This document shows positions 34,437 to 43,795 of a DNA stretch of 64,000 nt, one piece after another (position 1 is the stretch's first letter; each line of letters begins with the position of its first letter). The DNA is from Echria macrotheca. Lineage: Eukaryota; Ascomycota; Sordariomycetes; Sordariales; Schizotheciaceae. A program made the position numbers and the translations under genes. The notes under the pieces are model-generated. The model searched no databases and was not told where the DNA came from. It was given only the letters and a program-made list of their open reading frames with translations. The stretch covers positions 434,001 through 498,000 of the forward strand of contig MU839837.1 of NCBI GenBank assembly GCA_030411725.1, given 5' to 3'.

Positions 34437-34774
34437 ATTGCGTCGGCCGGTCTCGGCGAGGTAAACAACACGGCGCTGTGGTTAAAGGTAGGCAATCACG
34501 CAGTCACATGGAACGCAAAGGTGAGGTGAGCTTCGACAGGGATTTTGCTGCTGATCAAGCAAGCTTGTCACCGCAGTGGCGCGGCGCAACAGGGGTAGAA
34601 GTCCAATTCCAGGGGTGGTGTCACTGCGGGGCAGCTCTTTATCGCGATAAAGCTCAGTCGCGGGGCAGCATCAATTGGATCGTCCGACGCGATTTTCCTC
34701 CCCAACAGCTGGTTTACCGTACCCGACCCCTTTCCTTTGGATACCCGCGCCGGACTACCCTCAGACGAACGGAA
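34437..34774. promoter_or_regulatory. Bidirectional promoter ERV1 / HEM4
   Basis: 338 bp between the divergent ATGs. Contains the perfect palindrome described separately at 34637-34652. A frame open from 34301 through HEM4 crosses it, but the part before 34775 is antisense to ERV1 or promoter sequence and shows no haem-synthase similarity. Confidence 0.6.
34637..34652. promoter_or_regulatory. Perfect 16-bp palindrome with inverted GATA cores
   Basis: CTTTATCGCGATAAAG equals its own reverse complement and joins TTATC and GATAA in inverted orientation. It lies 200 bp upstream of the ERV1 ATG and 122 bp upstream of the HEM4 ATG. It could bind a dimeric factor or a paired GATA factor; binding is inferred only. 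Confidence 0.5.
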
Positions 34775-35659
34775 ATGCCACCAAAAACACCAGTGTTTCT
34801 TCTCAAGACGAAGTCCACGCCCGGCGATGCCTACGAGGAGTTATTCTTCACGGCTACAGCTGGCTTCGACTTTGAGCCCATTTTCGTACCCGTACTCGAG
34901 CACCGCTTCGACGACGATGGCATGGCGAAAGTACGCGGCGTCCTCCGAGAAAAGGCCATAGGGAGAACCGAGGGTAGCCGCTATGGCGGCTTAATATTTA
35001 CCTCGCAACGCGCCGTCGAAGCCTTCTCTTCCCTCGTCCAAGAAGCCAGGAATCAAGGGGATGCGCCAGACCTCCGGGATATTCCGGTCTACAGCGTTGG
35101 TCCGGCGACCACTCGAGCGCTGAAAGCCGTCCCAACGGCTTCACCATTGAGCGTATTTGGCGAACACACTGGCAACGGGCAGGACCTGTCGCACTTCATC
35201 CTCCAACACTATGGAGAATGGTACAAGGAGCGCCCGTCCAAACCGCCGCTGTTGTTTCTGGTCGGCGAGCAACGTCGAGATATCATCCCCAAGGTGCTGG
35301 CCGCCGCATCATACCCTTTGGACGAGGTTGTTGTCTACGGAACCGGAGTAATGCAATCGTTCAGGGAAGACTTTGAGCAACGGCTTCGGGAGACATCAGA
35401 TCGGCCGCGGAGATGGGTAGTTGTGTTCTCGCCCACTGGGTGTGACAGCATGCTCCGCGCCCTCGGCCTGCTGGATGAAACCGAGAACCAAAGCAAGACG
35501 CGACCGCCAAGCCCGAGGACGCTCGTTGCCACGATTGGGCCGACGACCCGTGACTATCTGGTCGACAAGTTTGCCTTCCATCCGGACGTCTGCGCTGCTC
35601 AGCCGAGCCCGGAAGGGGTGATGGCGAGTATTACGCAGTTTAGCAGGGCTTTGGAATAA
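34775..35659 (+). CDS. HEM4: Uroporphyrinogen-III synthase
   Basis: Cyclises hydroxymethylbilane to uroporphyrinogen III with inversion of ring D, the fourth step of haem synthesis, in the cytosol. Single exon, 294 aa, start MPPKTPVFLLKTKSTPGDAY. The two-domain HEM4 fold is visible: domain 1 begins with VFLLKTKSTPGDAYEELF, the linker region carries YGGLIFTSQRAVEAF, and VYSVGPATTRALKAV lies in domain 2 with GNGQDLSHFIL. PLLFLVGEQRRDIIPKVL, VVVFSPTGCDSML and VATIGPTTRDYL are the most conserved blocks, the last two lining the active-site cleft. Length is normal for fungi. The ATG at 34775 was chosen because homologous sequence starts there. Confidence 0.94.
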   Translation: MPPKTPVFLLKTKSTPGDAYEELFFTATAGFDFEPIFVPVLEHRFDDDGMAKVRGVLREKAIGRTEGSRYGGLIFTSQRAVEAFSSLVQEARNQGDAPDLRDIPVYSVGPATTRALKAVPTASPLSVFGEHTGNGQDLSHFILQHYGEWYKERPSKPPLLFLVGEQRRDIIPKVLAAASYPLDEVVVYGTGVMQSFREDFEQRLRETSDRPRRWVVVFSPTGCDSMLRALGLLDETENQSKTRPPSPRTLVATIGPTTRDYLVDKFAFHPDVCAAQPSPEGVMASITQFSRALE

Positions 35660-36214
35660 ATAAACGTAAAGATACATGAGTCATCTTCAGAAGTTTTTCG
35701 AAACTTGAGCTTTGGTGGCCTTGAGAGGTGAACAATAATTGCCCCGCAGGTTGTCTTTCGGAGCACGATTGGCTTGGCTTCAGTGCGCCGCTTTTTGGGG
35801 CTGGAAACAGCCCGCAGCATTACCTAACGTCTCAAGTGCCAAGCCGTATTGTCATGTATCTTCGGGCGCTTTACCGGGGCTGCCAATACTTTTGGGTACT
35901 TGGCGGTACGTAAACGGTCAATGCATGGCGGACGGCGCTCTCTTGGCGCAGGTTTTCCAGAAGCCCAGGCAGGGGAAGCTTGGGGCCACGGCGCATCATC
36001 GTGTTCATGACCTGATGGCATTCGTTCGTCCCGCCAAACAACCTGAGCCCGCGACCGGTCGCGATCTCTCGGCAGTCTGGATGTGATGCTTGGCACCCCT
36101 CTGCCTTTTCTATATCAACTAGTCTTGGTGATCCTCGTAGCGATTCGCTCTGGACTGCCATTTCCGAACACTTTGCCGACCGATACCTAAAAGCGCCCGA
36201 CTCCTGTAGCTACC
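35660..36214. other. Spacer between HEM4 and OXR1
   Basis: 555 bp holding the HEM4 3' UTR and the OXR1 promoter. No coding signal or repeat seen. Confidence 0.5.
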
Positions 36215-37259
36215 ATGAGCTTCTCCACCACCCACAACAGCCGTCCTTTCAGTTCTCGTGCGCCCGACTACGATTCCTCTCCCGGGCCATCGTCTGGCGC
36301 TGTCACACCGACAAATACACAGTCGTCGACATTTCTCTCGTCCTCGGTCTCGAGCCTCTGGGGCGGGCTCGTCCGGCGCTTCTCCTCGGAGACGCCAGGC
36401 ATTTCGTCGACCCCTCCGAGCTACAGCAGCCGTTCATCCTTCCACCACGCTCGAACCTTCCCAGACTCCGAGGGACACATGTACTCTGGTGGTATGGAGG
36501 GTATCTACACGCCGCCACATTCCCACCGGAAATCGTCACCGATCCGACCGCCCCCTCTCGAACCCCTCCAGCTCAAGGGCTTCTCGGAGGATACAGGGTC
36601 AGATGCGCGGCTCTTGACGCCAGGGATCGCAGAAGAGATCCGTACTCTGGTGCCGGCACGATTAAGCCTCGTGGATGAGTGGAACCTCGTGTACAGTCTA
36701 GAACAAGACGGGGCCAGCTTGGCGACGCTCTACGACAAGTGCGCTGCCTACTCCGGGAAGCGTGTTGGGTATGTGTTGGTGGTTAAGGACCTAGAAGGTG
36801 GTGTATGTTTTGCTCTCTATATGTTTGCCGAGTCGGCAAGCTGACGCTGCTCAGATATTCGGTGCATACCTCTCCGACATGCCTCATCCTTACCCCAAGT
36901 ACTTTGGCACCGGGGAGTGTTTCCTCTGGCGTGCCTCGGTGCTCGCATCGCTCCCACCTCCACCGTCAGAGGACACGGAGCATCTTACAGGGAGGACAAG
37001 CACGATAGCGTCAGGCCTCGCCTCGCCATCGATACGCTTCAAAGCTTTCCCATACAGTGGCGTGAACGAGTACTATATGCTATGCGAAGCCCATTTTCTC
37101 AGCGTCGGCGCCGGAGACGGAAAGTATGGGCTGTGGCTCGATGACAGCCTGGCGAAGGGCATCAGCTCAACGTGCCAAACGTTTGGGAATGAACGGCTGA
37201 GCGACGAGGGTGAGAAGTTTGGAGTCCTTGGGGTGGAAGTCTGGGTGATCGGTGCCTGA
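36215..37259 (+). CDS. OXR1: OXR1-type TLDc domain protein
   Basis: Oxidation-resistance protein family; the TLDc domain of yeast Oxr1 binds the V-ATPase and promotes its disassembly. Two exons: 36215..36802 and 36855..37259; 330 aa. The first ~120 residues are Ser/Pro-rich and disordered apart from SSLWGGLVRRFSSETPG, a conserved short motif in fungal orthologues. The TLDc domain starts near ARLSLVDEWNLVYSLEQDGA and continues SLATLYDKCAAYSGKRVGYV, then after the intron IFGAYLSDMPHPYPKYFGTG and ECFLWRAS. The C-terminal block is FKAFPYSGVNEYYMLCEAHF ... DGKYGLWLDDSLAKGISSTC and GVLGVEVWVIG. The intron falls in phase 0 within GG|IFGAYL. Full-length domain. Confidence 0.93.
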
Positions 37260-38263
37260 AAGCAACCACGACATGAATGATGAGTGGTGCACAACATGCG
37301 CACCAGTATTATGCTTGAATTTGGGCTTATGACTAGGCTGGGTTTTGCAAGTCTGTCAACGGCGTTGGTTTGAAGGAGGGTAAAAGGGAGGACCGTTGAG
37401 ATACCAACCACTCACAACAATACCGCAGTCTGAGGCTAACAGACTTTCGCGGGAAACCTATAATATCCAAAACATAAAATATCAGAAGTCTAATGGAACA
37501 CTACTACAAATAGACAGCTACTATATGTCTTGAGGTTTAAGGGGTGATTGCGTAAACAACTTTTTCGGTCGATTAGGCGCTTTTATAGGGGCAGGGGTGC
37601 TAAATAGCATTGTGGCGCACGGTGGGCCGGTTAGATAGCTGTGAGTGTAACATCAATTAGCCTACATACCTAAATATCTGGTCCATTGGTTCATCCTTCA
37701 ACTTCAACAGTACAAAGAGAGTCTTATGAACGACATATAACGGGCTATAAAAATCGCCCCAAATTACGAGAAAAATCACACTAAAATGTGGACTTATTCA
37801 CAAACAAGGCAGGACACATATTCTAGGCGATAACCACCAAAGCCTTAACAATCAAGTGTTAACGCCTTGAAGCTGAGCCTTACCCTAACAGTCACACTCG
37901 GCGGTCTCCCTTGTTTTTCAAGTAACAGAAGCCCCCGGAATGAGGTGATCGAATCCACGGCTGGTAACCCAGCGGTTTGACTCTTATTGCTCTGCCTAGG
38001 GCGATGAAAGCCCCAGGCGAGGCGACATCATCGAGCCGGCGAAATCTTGACACAAGACGCCGAGCAAGTACTGCTATTTTTGCACACAAACCCATAATTT
38101 TCGACCCCCGTCCCTCGCCGAGATCAAAACGGCCTAATACCCACGCCTTCTTTCCCTCTGAGCTGCCTCTTACCTCTCTTCTTCCACTGCTTCATGGTCC
38201 GGGAAGCAGCCACTACTTCAGCTCAGATCCAGGACCCGACGTCTGACGCCTCGCTGCCACATC
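37260..38263. other. AT-rich spacer, possible relic element
   Basis: 1.0 kb between OXR1 and the UCH gene. About 37430-37880 is strikingly A/T-rich compared with the rest of the window and carries no open frame of note. A tRNA-like promoter motif near 37930-37990 was examined and rejected. Confidence 0.5.
37430..37880. repeat. AT-rich island, possibly a mutated repeat
   Basis: Base composition changes sharply from GC-rich flanks to long TA/AA-rich runs with many stop codons in all frames. This is what repeat-induced point mutation leaves in Sordariomycetes, but I could not identify terminal repeats, a transposase remnant or a second copy. Confidence 0.35.
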
Positions 38264-40066
38264 ATGACATCGGAGACCATCGAGACGACATCGCCCAAAA
38301 TGACGCAGGGGGATGCTCACGAGGCGACCGACGCTTGCTCGGCCAAAGGCACGAGCAGCCCTGCGACCAAGACGGACGCCGAAGCCGGCCTTCGTCGGTC
38401 CGGGCGCGCCAGAAAAGCGCCAGTCCAGTTTTACTCGACTAGCCCGCCGCCAGGGTCCACGTCTGCGTCCGCGCGGGGCACTGGTTCTGCGGCGACTAGA
38501 TCGAAGAGGGGCTCGGGAGCGGCCGACGAGAGCCTTGCCGGCCTGGACGACGACGGCGAGGCACTGAAGTTGCTCCGGGACTCGCTGAGCCCGTGGAAGG
38601 AGGGCGAGCAGGCACAGTGGCCTAGCTGGATTGAGGTCGAGTCCGATCCGGTGAGTCTTTTCTGTCGGTCGGCGATGAGTTTGGTATGCTGACTTGACGC
38701 AGGAGCTCTTCAATGCCATCCTGAAGAAGCTGGGCGTCAACGGAGCAAAGATCGAAGAGGTCTTTTGCTTGGACGACGAGTCCCTCGCTCTCCTGCCGTG
38801 AGATTTATTTCCATTCCTTGGATTTGGTAGATCTGATAGCTGATACCGTTTAGGGCCCCGGTCTATGGTCTCATTTTTCTATATCAGTACAATGGAGATG
38901 AAACACAAGAGACGCAGGAGGCACCTAAGGAGCTGTGGTTTGCAAACCAGGTATGTCTTGGAGTCGTATACACGGTTCTCGCAAAATGACTAACTTGTAC
39001 AGACGACGAGCAACGCGTGTGCTACGATTGCCATGCTCAATATCTTGATGAACGCCAACGACGAAGTGTTGGGCGAGAAGCTCGCCGAACTGAAGAAGGC
39101 GTCGATGGACCTCACTCCGGCTGTGCGCGGGAATCTCATTTCTCATAGCGACTGGATTCGGACCGCCCACAACTCGTTCGCTCGGTATGACTTTCTACAC
39201 CCGTTGGCCGGCTGTTTGCTAACTATGACCAGTCGTCTTGATCTTCTGGATGCAGCCCTGTACCTCGAGAACGAATATGACAAGAGTAAGAAGAAGCGTG
39301 GCAAGGCCCGTGTCCCCCGGGCAGGCAAGAAGAAGAAGCCTAGCGATGTCGCATACCACTTCATTGCCTTCGTCCCTGTCGGCAACACGGTATGGCAGCT
39401 GGACGGCATGGAGGCTGGTCCGGTCGCTATCGGTAAGTCTCAGCGGCGCTGGTTGATGGAATTTGCAGTTGATACTCGGACATAGGAGAATTCGCACCGG
39501 GCGAGCCTTGGACCAGCGTGGCGGGCCCCGTTATATCGGCACGGATGATGCAGTATGAAACGGAGCAGATTTCCTTTAACCTCCTCGCCATGTGCGGGGA
39601 CCAGTTCGGGCTCCTCCGGAGAGAGCTCGCCGTCAATATACGGTGCTTACAACAACTCGATACCAAGAGGAGCGACAGTCCCGGCTGGTCCGATTTCGAA
39701 GACGACGAGCGGGTGGAACTGCTGGATGGGAGGGATGCCAACTTGCTGGCGAACTACGGCCTGGACAAGGAAGATATCGAGATTCTCTCACGGGGCAGCA
39801 CCCTCCTCGCCGAGCTCCAGTCCAGAGGATTCCGTGCCGGGGCCGGGCCTGACGAATGCAAGATGCTACGTGGGCAACTCTACAGTGACCAGCAGCATAT
39901 TCTCTCGAGATGGGTGGCCGAGTCAGGAAGCAGTGGGGTGATTGCGGGAGGTGCTCTGGGCCGGACGCAGGATTATACACCCGCCATCCATGCTTGGCTT
40001 TCCAAGCTCGCCGAACATGGCGTTCTCGAGGAGATTATGGAAGACGTGGAAGCGCAGGATGCGTGA
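38264..40066 (+). CDS. UCH-family (peptidase C12) ubiquitin hydrolase with basic N-terminal extension
   Basis: Cysteine deubiquitinase related to UCH37/BAP1. Six exons: 38264..38650, 38703..38797, 38854..38950, 39003..39184, 39233..39432, 39486..40066; 513 aa. The UCH fold starts near residue 120 (WPSWIEVESDPELFNAILKK). Active-site residues are all present: Gln193 in LWFANQ, Cys199 in TTSNACATIAMLNILM, His296 in VAYHFIAFVP and Asp311 in VWQLDGMEAGP. The Lys-rich loop before His296 is the variable crossover loop. The ~120-residue N-terminus contains RRSGRARKAPVQFY, a basic motif seen in nuclear fungal proteins. About 150 residues after the core form a helical C-terminal region ending AWLSKLAEHGVLEEIMED, comparable in place to the UCH37-like domain. 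Proteasome-bound or chromatin-bound action cannot be decided from sequence. Confidence 0.9.
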
Positions 40067-41059
40067 AGTGTCAACTCGGGACCCCCATGAGGACGGATAC
40101 TTTGGAGCAAGGCGTTGGTGGTGTGGTATGGGAACCGGGTATGCTGCTTTTTGATGATGGTGTTGAGGCGTCGAATGGAAGGCTACAGGGACAAGGAAAA
40201 GGCAGCATCGGTCGGTTTTGTTTGCGACGGTTTTTCTCCCATCATGGACTTGGACCAGCGTGGTTGTAGCAGAAGTCTACATCAGGCGGCATCTGCGACC
40301 CCATGGGCTGAAGCATTTCACGCATCGCGATGTGCATCACAATCTCGAGTGATGCAAAGATGTCATCGTAGTTGAGGCTAGTTTCTCTTCGCTATGAGTA
40401 GTCCCGTATCGAGTGACGATGCCCCTCATGAGCCAAATCTCGTGCTAAACATGCAGAGGGGACGACAGTGACGTAATGACCAAAGTCACAGGGGACCAGC
40501 GAAAACAAAATTTGGCTTGGCTTCAAACTGCCGTCAGCGGGGTAACAGGAGGTCGGTACGGTTTGAAGGCAAGACAGACACACAGCAAGTGAGAGAGCCG
40601 CCTGCTGTCGCTGTCACTGGTCCCGGTCTGGACCCCGGGAGAGCTTGGTTTTTAAGAAAACCCATGACGGCATGACCCCTGCAGAGAGTGCCCAGCCGCC
40701 TGCCCGCCGTCTGCCGTAAAACACCAGGAAAGTCCTTCTTTTGTGCACAACTCTTTCCGCCGCGACCGCCTTTTTGTGGGAAAACTCTCTGTCTCAACTG
40801 TAACCTCAAATTTGGGACGAGAAAAGACTTCTCCTCGATTGTTTTGCCCTTTTTCGCTGCTCTTCGCGAACCGTTTGTTGCGTGCGTGCTCTCTGAACTC
40901 GGCGCCGGTCTCGGATTGATTTGGGTTGCATTTCTTCTCTGCTTCTTCTTTTTCGCGAGTCGGTTTTTTTTTTCCTACCGTGGCTGTTACCCGCCAGCCA
41001 CCGCTTTCTAGTCAACAACTTTTCTGGAACAAGGGAAAAGAAAGAAAGAGAAAGAAAAA
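40067..41059. other. Spacer: UCH 3' region and CHO1 promoter
   Basis: About 1 kb. The right end, just before CHO1, has a T-rich tract near 40965 and a purine-rich AAAGAAAGAGAAAG stretch directly before the ATG, typical of leader sequence. No gene seen. Confidence 0.5.
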
Positions 41060-42107
41060 ATGTCAAAACGAACGAGCGGCGCGGTCGCTAGCGCTGCGGC
41101 TGCGAATGGGGCTTCTTCTTCCAAGGAGTTGACCGACGAACCATGTACGTCAATACTCGGTCCCCCTGGTGGGATAGTCAGGAGGGGAGGGGGGGTTTGG
41201 GGGCAGCGGAAGACGCACCGCACCGCCCAGAGAGAACGAGAGGAAGAGGAAGAGGGAGACAAGAGAGACAGCCAGCAGTAACTAACGGCCACCAGCCTAT
41301 GACAAGCAGAAAGACCTACTTTCCTCCGAGACGGGGCACTTCTCGCTCATCCGCGCCATGCACCTGGCCGACCTGATCACCGAGCTCAACGGTATGAACG
41401 CCCTGTTCTATTTTTTTTCTTCGTTAGCGGTATACGGATGCAAAGCTGACACATGGCGGCGAAACTAGGCGCCTGCGGTATTCTCTCGATTTTCTCGTCG
41501 CTCCGGTACTGTCTCGGTGACCCCGCTCAGCGATCCAACATATACCTGGCCCTCGCCTTCCTCCCCTTGGGCTTGTTCTTTGACTTTTTCGACGGCAAGG
41601 TGGCGCGCTGGCGGAAGAAGTCGTCCATGATGGGCCAGGAACTCGACTCGCTCGCTGATCTGGTACGACGACATTGGCCATTCTACCGGGTTAGGTACAG
41701 GGGAATATATGTAGGCTAACACTGTGTGTGTGTCCCAGATCTCGTTTGGCGTGGCCCCGGCCGTGGTAGCTTTCTCGATCGGCATAAGAACCCCCCTCGA
41801 CCACCTCTGCCTCGCCTTTTTCGTTCTTTGCGGTCTCACCCGCCTCGCGCGCTTCAACGTGACGGCCGGCTCGATCCCCAAGGACGCCACCGGCAAGGCG
41901 TCGTATTTCGAGGGCACCCCGATTCCCACGAGTCTCGGTCTTGACGCCATGATGGCCTGGTGGGTTTCGCAGGGGTGGATTCTCGACGCGATACCGGGTG
42001 GCGTGTGGTTTGCGGGAACGCCGTTGGAGTTCCACCCTGTCGTCCTGGTATTCATGATCCACGGGTGTCTGATGACGAGCAAGACGATACACGTTCCGAA
42101 GCCGTAA
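41060..42107 (+). CDS. CHO1: CDP-diacylglycerol-serine O-phosphatidyltransferase
   Basis: ER enzyme making phosphatidylserine from CDP-diacylglycerol and serine. Four exons: 41060..41144, 41296..41391, 41469..41662, 41739..42107; 247 aa. The CDP-alcohol phosphotransferase signature is complete: D-G-x2-A-R-x8-G-x3-D-x3-D in DGKVARWRKKSSMMGQELDS plus LADL. The N-terminal Ser/Ala-rich tail is followed by HFSLIRAMHLADLITELNGA, the usual pre-signature amphipathic region, then membrane segments IYLALAFLPLGLFFDFF, ISFGVAPAVVAFSIGI and LCLAFFVLCGLTRLARFNV. YFEGTPIPTSLGLDAMMAWW is typical of the fungal enzymes. The first intron is 151 nt and carries a G-rich run; the others are 76-77 nt. Somewhat short compared with yeast Cho1 because the N-terminal tail is short. 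Confidence 0.94.
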
Positions 42108-42910
42108 TGTCTCCTCGCTTGAATACGAAAGCAATGTGGAAATCGGGACATGACGAATGAAGAAACAGGGGGGAATGCTCTCAACTTTTATTCAGCGTAT
42201 TCAGAATCCTGGGCGAGGTTCGATCATGATATCACGAGAGGAGAGGCAACAGGAAAGAAACGGACCAGTTCTGGCGCGGCGGCGTGGGGATGTCATGGGA
42301 CAGCATTGTTTTCTTCGTCACTACCCGGATGGGGTCTGTTATGATTGCAGTAGACTGGAATTCTGGAATTATACCACTTCTTTTGGGTCTGTCTTGATTA
42401 TACCGGGTTTGAATCCGCATGAGAATATCTTACAGAGTTGTGGTGCTGAGGTCCGAAAACTGCGGCCAAAGTGACATGGACGTAGAACGATGGAGTACAG
42501 TCAACCCATATATTAGGGATGTTGAAAGAATCGAAATAGCCGTGAGAAGTTGAGTAGTTTGGACTAGAACCGGTCTACTGTGTAGATTCACCGGTAGGTA
42601 GTGTAGGTAGTAAACCAAGCTCGACAGGGAGGGACACTTAAGTCCAAGTCTAAGTCGTCGTTGCGCCATAGCAGACATGGCAGGCATGGCAGTGGCAGAC
42701 GTAGCGGGCATGGCGGGAAACACCATAACGACTCTAGACTCTATCTGTACGGTGTTTACTTTATCTTGGGGATATGATGGTTGGTTGGGGGGGTGAGAGG
42801 AGAGGAGTGGGAGGTATGGAGAGAGGGAGGGAAGGGAGGGGGGAAGGGGAAAAGGAAGGGAGGGAAAGGGGAAGGAAGGATATCACAACCTTGTTACCTT
42901 TTTACAACAT

Positions 42911-43102
42911 AGATAGGTAGATACGGTACGGGGTAGATAGATAGATGGCCTGGGGATTCCCCTGATCAGATCCTGACTGATCCGGTCTGATCTGATCAGA
43001 GCGAGCGAACCTCTGCCAGCCGCTGCGAGATCTCGTGCGGTCGTGTGGTCGTGGTACCGGTAGCTTTTCAAGGTGGTCTTGGGGGTGCAAATCTACCTAT
43101 CT
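42911..43102. repeat. Nested inverted repeats
   Basis: Perfect 12-bp arms AGATAGGTAGAT (42911-42922) and ATCTACCTATCT (43091-43102) lie 168 nt apart. Within them sits an 11-bp hairpin, CTGATCAGATC (42962-42972) and GATCTGATCAG (42989-42999), with a 16-nt loop. The structure lies in the convergent CHO1/THS1 spacer; its function is unknown. Confidence 0.6.
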
Positions 43103-43260
43103 ACCCTGCGGAATGCCGTGTAGATAGATACAAATAGGTATTTTTTATTTTATTTGGATGGAGAGAAAGATACTAAAGATAATAAATACCAGCCAGCGCC
43201 AGCATTTGTTCGCTCGAGATTCGACTCGTCAACTTCCTACCTTTCTCTATATTGAGGACG

Positions 43261-43262
<2 letters not shown>

Positions 43263-43294
<32 letters not shown>

Positions 43295-43312
43295 CGGGGG
43301 GGGGGGGGGGGG
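43263..43312. repeat. Poly-G tract
   Basis: About 50 nt of G interrupted by a single C. A matching poly-C run of about 19 nt lies at 43447-43465, on the other side of the ten-N gap, so the segment is hard to sequence and the flanking join is uncertain. Confidence 0.8.
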
Positions 43313-43363
43313 TTCGAGGGTTGGGGGGACCACATAGGGGGGGGCGCGGAGTGTGCGGCGGAG

Positions 43364-43373
43364 NNNNNNNNNN
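43364..43373. other. Assembly gap (10 N)
   Basis: Ten undetermined bases directly in the sequence, between the poly-G and poly-C tracts; the real length is not known. Confidence 0.99.
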
Positions 43374-43795
43374 CCCCACCGCACCCATTGGTCCGCTCCC
43401 TGTGGCCTTCGTAAACTGCCACCCTTGCTATTTCTTGTGGCCGTGGCCCCCCCCCCCCCCCCCCCATCAATCCGCATACATGCAAACAAGTATAGAGTAG
43501 ATTGTCAGACCGGAGGGATATCATTCCGTTCTATGGTGGAAATCTAGCTCGGCTTCATGAGGTGACTCACTTCGTTCTACACTACCTCTTCGGATGAACA
43601 ACCATGCTCACTCCCCATCACCCACTGTTCTACTAGGGCAGTTCACCGTTCATGTGCACTTTACAACAACAACACAGAAAAGAACATGGCACCAGTCACT
43701 AGTATTTATCACCACTGGCAAAAGTAATTACTTCATCAAATCTAATATTCACGACTCTCAAACGTAACTCTCAAACCTCAAGAAACAAAAACAAA

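Larger units (their letters stand above)
42108..43795. other. Low-complexity convergent spacer with assembly gap
   Basis: 1.7 kb between the 3' ends of CHO1 and THS1. Contains a ~100-nt purine-rich G/A run (about 42785-42880), inverted repeats, poly-G and poly-C tracts and ten N. No gene recognised. Confidence 0.6.

Noticed and set aside
34301..34774. Upstream extension of the HEM4 frame
   Set aside because: This part is antisense to ERV1 exon 1 or lies in the shared promoter; HEM4 homology starts at the ATG at 34775.
37930..37995. tRNA-like text with a GGATTCGATC B-box-like motif (minus strand)
   Set aside because: The stem-loop CTGGGTTACCAG has a 4-nt loop rather than a 7-nt anticodon loop, and no acceptor stem pairs.
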